A DNA stretch of 64,000 nucleotides from positions 228,534,360 through 228,598,359 of the forward strand of contig NC_084793.1 in assembly GCF_963169125.1 (NCBI RefSeq), written 5' to 3'. Shown one piece after another: positions 58,800-64,000 of this stretch. Below the pieces are notes generated by a model. That model was not told the origin of the DNA and did not search any database. It worked only from the letters and a program-made list of their open reading frames with translations. The stretch comes from Humulus lupulus. Lineage: Eukaryota > Streptophyta > Magnoliopsida > Rosales > Cannabaceae. The translations under genes were made by a program, and so were the position numbers. The stretch's first letter is position 1, and the number at the start of each line of letters is the position of its first letter.

Positions 58800-59349
58800 A
58801 CAGAGGTGACATGATCATAAAGAGTATGCTTATGTTGAATGAATGTGATGTATGACTATGTTTTCATTTTTGATTATGAGATATGAGTATGATGATATTA
58901 TGAATTGTTCTATTATGTTAATACATGTCTTTCTTGTCTTATCTTTGATTTTGTGGTACTTCCTTAATGGGCTTTAGCTCACCCCCTTACTTTCCCCCTT
59001 TCAGGTAATAAATAGGGCTTCTCTCTGGCACGCTCTGTGATGTGGGGAGTTTCGACGTCTGGGTGTGTATGGCGAGGGGTTTCCTATGAACGAATAAATG
59101 ATCAACATAAGCGCTGAGTTTTAAAGAACTATGTTATGGACTTTATTTTTAAATATGCGAGCGTGACTTAAACTTTCTTTTATTTTCTTTAAACATTGCA
59201 TATGAACACTTTATTTTTATTTTAAACTATTGGGCCCAAACATGCATGTTTTATCAAGGCCCCACTGAATTTATCTTTTGAGTGGTATTTTTCTATTTAT
59301 CTATGAGATATGTGACGTTTTACAAAGTAATAGGATATGGCGCTTTATA
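58800..59349 (+). repeat. 3' LTR of element 3, last piece
   Basis: Aligns with 30020-30578 of the 5' LTR. The acceptor CTTTCCCCCTTTCAG|GTAA ends at 59004. The LTR ends CTTTATA at 59349 where the 5' copy has CTTTACA. Confidence 0.9.
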
Positions 59350-60600
59350 AAAGCTGACAAAATGGTTATTTAATTAAAAGTTAGTTTAAATTAAATAAAC
59401 TAATTGGAAAGTTAGTTTCTAATTAATTAGTTTGGCCTAACAAATTCATAAGATTAGAAAGAAAGCCGAAAAGAGAGAAAAAGCATTCTTGGAGTCTTGA
59501 AAACAACCTAAAGGCTATTTTGTAATTTTATTTCTATTTTTCCAAAGGTTGTAAATTTAGAAATACCCAATAGTATTTAGTTCATCATTTATTGTTTATT
59601 TATTTATTGTATTTATTTAAATAAATGTTAATTAATGTTTAATTGATAACATGATCATGCATTAGTTAATTACATGTCATTCATGAAACACCACACAATT
59701 TCCAATAATCATGCATCTTTAAGAAACATGATTATTTAGGATTGTCCTAATTGTTTATGTGAATTGCTTTGGAGAAATCAATTGCATGTAAACTACTAAG
59801 TATTAAATTAGTTAAAACTTGATAACTCACACCACAATAAAGACACTAGTTATTATAGGCCTTTAAGATAACCAACTTTATTTAAAAAGTATATTAGTAA
59901 AGTTAGATGAATGTAATGGGTAATTGTCTTGATAACATTAATTGTAGAAATATGCTATTTTGATAATTAAATGTATTTTATAAATAATTACATTCATAAC
60001 GTTATTAATAAACTAGTAATTAATTTGGAATTAATTGATTAGTTTAATAAAATACATTATTTCTAAAATAGTAAGTGGGAAAATGTGAACATCTCAATGT
60101 GACCTATGGTCTCCATTATTAGTACAACACCATGATATATGAATAGGGTCACGAGGCGGCTTTGTTTTCGTCCCCCTAAGAAAGGTTTCTAGACATATTA
60201 ATATCAAGGTTGGCTTCTTATGAAGACAGGAATGAGTGATGTATTTTAGGCTTGACCGACCCTAAGACAACACTCTCTAAGTTAAGTCATGAATTTTGAA
60301 ATAATGAGTTACACTTACAAAGATGCAGTTAAGCTTTTGCAATGGATAATTGCCTCTTGGCCAAACCAGCAGCACTTTATTTTTATAAGAGAAAATAAAG
60401 AGTTATTTTGAGTTTTATATAATAAAGATAAGATTGTCTTATAATATTTGAATTTAACTTGACCGACCCTAAGACGACACTTTATTTGTGGGGTAGTTTT
60501 ATCGTGGAATAGTAAATGTTTATTTATGTGTTTTAATTGTTGCATTCATGTATCATATTTACTTTCCAGATAATTGATATTTTTCAAATAGTAATATTAT
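59350..60600 (+). other. non-coding sequence, probably the body of the 24052 copia-like/LARD element
   Basis: AT-rich, no coding potential. The phrase CTTGACCGACCCTAAGAC occurs at 60251 and 60458. Its position directly after element 3 makes it the continuation of 26830. If so, the host element has a long non-coding interior. No 3' LTR of that element is seen before 60601. Confidence 0.4.
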
Positions 60601-62185
60601 TGTAATGCCCTGGTTAGCCAAGATTGCTACACTGCGTGTTTAAAATAGTACTTAACTCGCTAAGCGAGTCATTTGGACTTAAATATATAATTAAAGACTA
60701 AGTCAAGGTTAGGTATTAAAAAGTTTGGTGAAAAAAGTAATTATTTTTCATTAAAAATATTAAGTTTATACACGGGATTCCAAAAAGTGGTTACAGATTG
60801 ATAAAAAGCAATCCCGAGCACGATCCCTAATCCCGAGCCTTAGCAATATAACCCAGTCACAACACGATAATGAATAACCATCAAACCCCAAACCAATTAT
60901 AAGCTTTGGAATAATATGCTAGCCCTCAGGACCCCAAATTCTACTAAACCGAGTAGTAGAATCCTTCTCGAGCCCTTAGGTTTGAGTTCCCGAGCTAAAA
61001 AAAATTGTTTTGGCCAATGTTCTCTATTTGAGCCACGACCCTCTACAAGTCAGAGGGCCTGAGACCTCATTTCGCTATACACGCGCCACGACGCTAAGGC
61101 AGTTTAGCGAACCCCTTAGGCCTCTGAGTTCATGTGGGCCGCGGTGCTCCAAGAACAACGCCACAGCGCGACCCCGTGAACTCAGAAATTCCAGAACTTT
61201 TCTTACGTTTTCCCAGAGCTAAAATCATTATAATTCACCCCAAATATAAACTAAAGCCGTAATTGAACCTCTACGCCTCAATACTACACCCAAGGCAACA
61301 CAACCACACCAACAACTAAGCCAAAACTCCATCACAGCTCAAAATCAAAACCTTGAGTTGAAAACACTCTAAGAACTAGACCAGAACTTAATCAAAACAA
61401 GGTTTGAAACTTACCTCAGTTGTGAAATGTGACCTCCTAGCTGCACCTAATCCAGTCCCAGCCTCAAGCCTTCAACTCATAGCTAATTCCTCTAAAATTC
61501 AATGGTTCTAACAAAGCAAGGGGAAAATAGAGAGAGAGAATGTGAGGGAGAAAGAGAGGGAGTTCTGTTGAGTCTTCCTCATATTCTAAGAGGTTCTAAG
61601 TGATTAAGTCTATCCCTCCTTGACACAAAAGACTAAAATGCCCCTAACATTTACTTAGTCCTTTAACGGCCCCAAGGGCAACACCATCTTTTATCCCGCT
61701 TCTCACTACTTCTCAAATTCCACTATAAATCCCCAGTTAATCCCGACATACCCAAATAATCCCCAAATAACTACCTGTTACCCAATAAATCCCAACTATG
61801 CACTAAGTTACCAAAATACCCCTAGGCTCACCCGAGCTGGGTATTTAACCCCGTTGTGACTATTCCGCTAATCCACTCAATAGGATCGCCTTGGACCACA
61901 CATCTCAAATATATCTCCACAATATTGTGGTCTCACTCATAAAGCATATATATTACAAATATACCCTCAACGGGTCAAAGATTACGAATATGCCCTTGTT
62001 TACAAGAACGGGCCCGCGTGCATATTTAATACACATAAACATGCATAAATATTCACATTACCAAATAAATTATTTATACTGCATAATCATACATATATTC
62101 CATTAACTCCATCTATAAATCGACTATGCCCTCCAGGCACAGTAATCAATGCACTCAGCCTTAATAACAAATTCGGGACGTTACA
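60601..62185 (-). repeat. 3' LTR of element 4 (Tekay-like), minus strand
   Basis: On the minus strand it begins TGTAACGTCCCGAAT at 62185 and ends CAGGGCATTACA at 60601. The adjoining 62186-62230 is a pre-PPT and purine-rich stretch (GAGGACGAATTTTGG, GGATGGGATAGT), so this is the 3' LTR. A donor-like CTGAG|GTAAGTTTC lies at 61414. A GC-rich cassette lies at 61075-61180. At 1,585 bp it lacks the central block that holds the second donor and the acceptor in LTR 1 and LTR 2. Confidence 0.88.
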
Positions 62186-63586
62186 ACTATCCCATCCTTA
62201 TCCAAAATTCGTCCTCAAAATTTATTCAAACGTCTCGCAATACTAATCCCACGAATATGACTATAACGTCAAGGTCAAGTCCTTTACCTTGCTATCTCTT
62301 TGTAACACCCTTACTAGAGTGACAGTCTTATTCTTTAAGACTATCTTTTTTATCCAAGATTTCCTGCTAGCTTTTCCTTACACAATAAGTTCCACTGAAA
62401 TTCTAGGGTCACTTCACCCAACAGGGGTGGTACTCGACACCTCTTTTCTTAACATTGGAACCAGTAACATCTTATGAGCCTCTACCCATGCTGGGGTAAG
62501 GCTAATCTGTAGGCCCCTGGCCTAATCGTTGTTAGGATCTCACAAGTCTATCAATTTAGAGTCAAAACTCCTATTTCTTTCCCAAACTATCTTATCATTT
62601 TTAGTCCACAATACTTGGAGAAGTATGGGGTCTCCAATCCTGGAACTCCACGTTCCCATATTTAAATTTTTGAACCCTTATGTATTTTCAATAAAGTAGA
62701 TTCTCCTGCCCTAACAATCTTTAATAATTTCATTGGTCCTCCGAACCAATTCTGAGCCATAATACTTCTTGTCCCTCCTTCCATTTCCTAGAATACGTAA
62801 TTCTCACTTCTTTTCTCACAATATCTTATGCAGAGTCTCTCTGACCATCGACCGACATTCATCACCGTGTCAATCTAATCAAGGGACCATACTTACCTCA
62901 ATGTCCCAAAAATTTACATATTTGAAGTAAAATACTTAGAGTCTAAGTTGTTCCTTCAGGTTGTCAGTCTGTCTGAAGGTAAACAATAATTCCAAATCCC
63001 AATCTTATACTCATCGCCCTTTATGAACCTTTCAAGAATACGATAAAAAATAAATAAAGGATCTTAATACGACTCTACCGACTTCGGTGTCCAACGAAAA
63101 CGTATGATCTCCTTTTGCATGTACTCATTCTTGTGATAACTCGTTCACACAAACCAAAGTGTGCTAACCTAATCTGTTGTGTCATAAATTCTCACACTCA
63201 CTCATCTTACCAGCAATCTGAGGTTTTCCACCCTTACGGTCCATAACTATAACCTTCCATACTAACTCCAGGATACCCTAGAGTCATAATAGCCTTTCTG
63301 GCTTCTAATCATCATCTCTCACTTACTTAAAGATTAGGCAGTGCACCTCCCAATATAAAAATTTTAGGTCTTAACACCCATTCAAACTTCCTGGATACAA
63401 CAATCATAATGGGTGGTATAAGACACATCTAGAATCTCCTCCTTGACACCAGCATCCACCAGATCACTCATCTGACTCTCATATCTTAACCTATCCATGC
63501 TAAAATAGTAGGACTCTCAACCATTCCTACAATATCTTCTTTCTGTATTTCATTGTTCACATAGGTATATCTGCCAATTATCAATC
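62186..63586 (-). pseudogene. pol: integrase and chromodomain-like tail of element 4, heavily decayed
   Basis: No long frames, but the minus strand retains the integrase order. EEILDVSYTTHY, the start of the zinc-binding part, is at about 63470-63420. EIIRFRWTPKSVES, equivalent to the V-R-L-H-G-V-P-K-S block of the core, is at about 63110-63070. LALPQHWVEAHKMLLVPMLRKEV is at about 62500-62440. KNKTVTLVRVL, the chromodomain-like tail, is at about 62330. Frameshifts and stops are frequent, more than in elements 1-3, so this is the oldest chromovirus copy. Confidence 0.7.
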
Positions 63587-64000
63587 TATAACATCCCTTA
63601 TTTTGAACACCCATTAGTAGCCAGTTGGAGCTGGTGAAGAATTATGTGAAATATTATTTTGATAAATGATATTATATGAATTTGTGATGAATTGTGAATT
63701 TTTATAGCTGCTGTAATGATCCGGTAAAGTATCTAGCTTTATGCAAAGAAATATTGGTCTCAGACCAAGGGATAAACCCTAATGGGAGAAAAATCTCGGA
63801 TTAAATAAAATAGGAAATAATATGGCATAAAAATATTAATTTTGTATGGAAACTGAGAGTTTATAGTCAAGCCAATAAGTTTAAGAAAAATTGATTAAGG
63901 TTTGAATTCCAATTAACCGGGCTTAAGAATGAAAATTTCTTGCTTGGGCCTCTAAGGGAATTTTGGTCAATTTGATAAAATTACCAAAATTATGTGATAT
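63587..64000 (+). repeat. start of another LTR-like sequence
   Basis: TATAACATCCCTTATTTTG resembles the TGTAACATCCC/TGTAACGACCC start of chromovirus LTRs, and the following AT-rich text resembles their 5' parts. It interrupts the element 4 integrase. The right end is outside the window, so neither identity nor target duplication can be tested. Confidence 0.4.

Larger units (their letters stand above)
26831..59349 (+). mobile_element. Chromovirus element 3 with long LTRs, carrying three nested insertions
   Basis: LTR-like ends TGAAGCACACTAA (26831) and TGTAGCGCACTA (36261) start the two copies. Internal sequence 30579-36260 holds a primer site, an extra ORF, gag, protease, RT, RNase H, integrase and a chromodomain-like tail. 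The 3' LTR is split at 37916, 41274 and 56813 by other elements and ends at 59349. No clean target duplication is visible (AAATA before, AAAGC after). After subtracting insertions the 3' LTR is about 3.95 kb against 3.75 kb for the 5' LTR. The 5' copy lacks about 290 bases present at about 36735-37015. Confidence 0.9.

Noticed and set aside
62289..62477. Plus-strand 62-residue ORF
   Set aside because: The opposite strand carries the decayed integrase C-terminus and chromodomain-like tail, which explains the sequence better.

Overview
The window is intergenic, repeat-dense plant DNA. I see no intact host gene. Nearly everything is LTR retrotransposon sequence: Ty3/gypsy chromoviruses of the Tekay/Del type, a Tat-lineage Ty3/gypsy element, an Athila-like remnant, and Ty1/copia remnants. 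The Tekay-type chromodomain tails, the dual RNase H Tat element, the initiator-Met-type primer sites and the AT-rich spacer point to a dicot nuclear genome. Recurrent LTR themes remind me of Rosales/Cannabaceae genomes, but that is only an impression.

Layout. 1-6857: Tekay-type element 1 (its 5' LTR lies left of the window), ending in a 2.5 kb 3' LTR. It sits inside a minus-strand Ty1/copia remnant (6858-9076; INT, protease and gag visible, RT expected left of the window). 9077-22235: a minus-strand Athila-like, gag-only remnant with its 3' LTR at 9077-10344, split by complete Tekay-type element 2 (11072-20514, target duplication TAAAC). 22236-24051: fragments of two LTRs and an 84-bp AG microsatellite. 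24052-26830: a 2.0 kb copia-like LTR, its primer site and a leader with a GC island. 26831-59349: chromovirus element 3, with unusually long LTRs (about 3.7-4 kb net) and an extra ORF ahead of gag. Its 3' LTR has been hit three times: by solo LTR A (37916-40275, TSD CATAT), by a 14.8 kb Tat-lineage element (41274-56060, TSD CAAGA) that itself holds a solo copia-like LTR in gag (44293-45463, TSD AGAAG), and by solo LTR C (56813-58799, TSD ACAGA). 59350-60600: non-coding sequence, probably more of the host of element 3. 60601-63586: minus-strand Tekay-like element 4 (3' LTR plus decayed integrase). 63587-64000: the start of a further LTR-like sequence.

All coding regions are broken by stops, frameshifts, deletions or lost catalytic residues, so no element here looks autonomous. 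The most interesting item is a decayed multi-exon gene antisense to the Tat element (about 54545 down to 50966). It has its own TATA box and several consensus introns, two of which keep the reading frame. Next are a splice-donor/acceptor bracket conserved inside several chromovirus LTRs, an unrecognised ORF between primer site and gag in element 3, and GC-rich palindromic cassettes in otherwise AT-rich LTRs of unrelated families.
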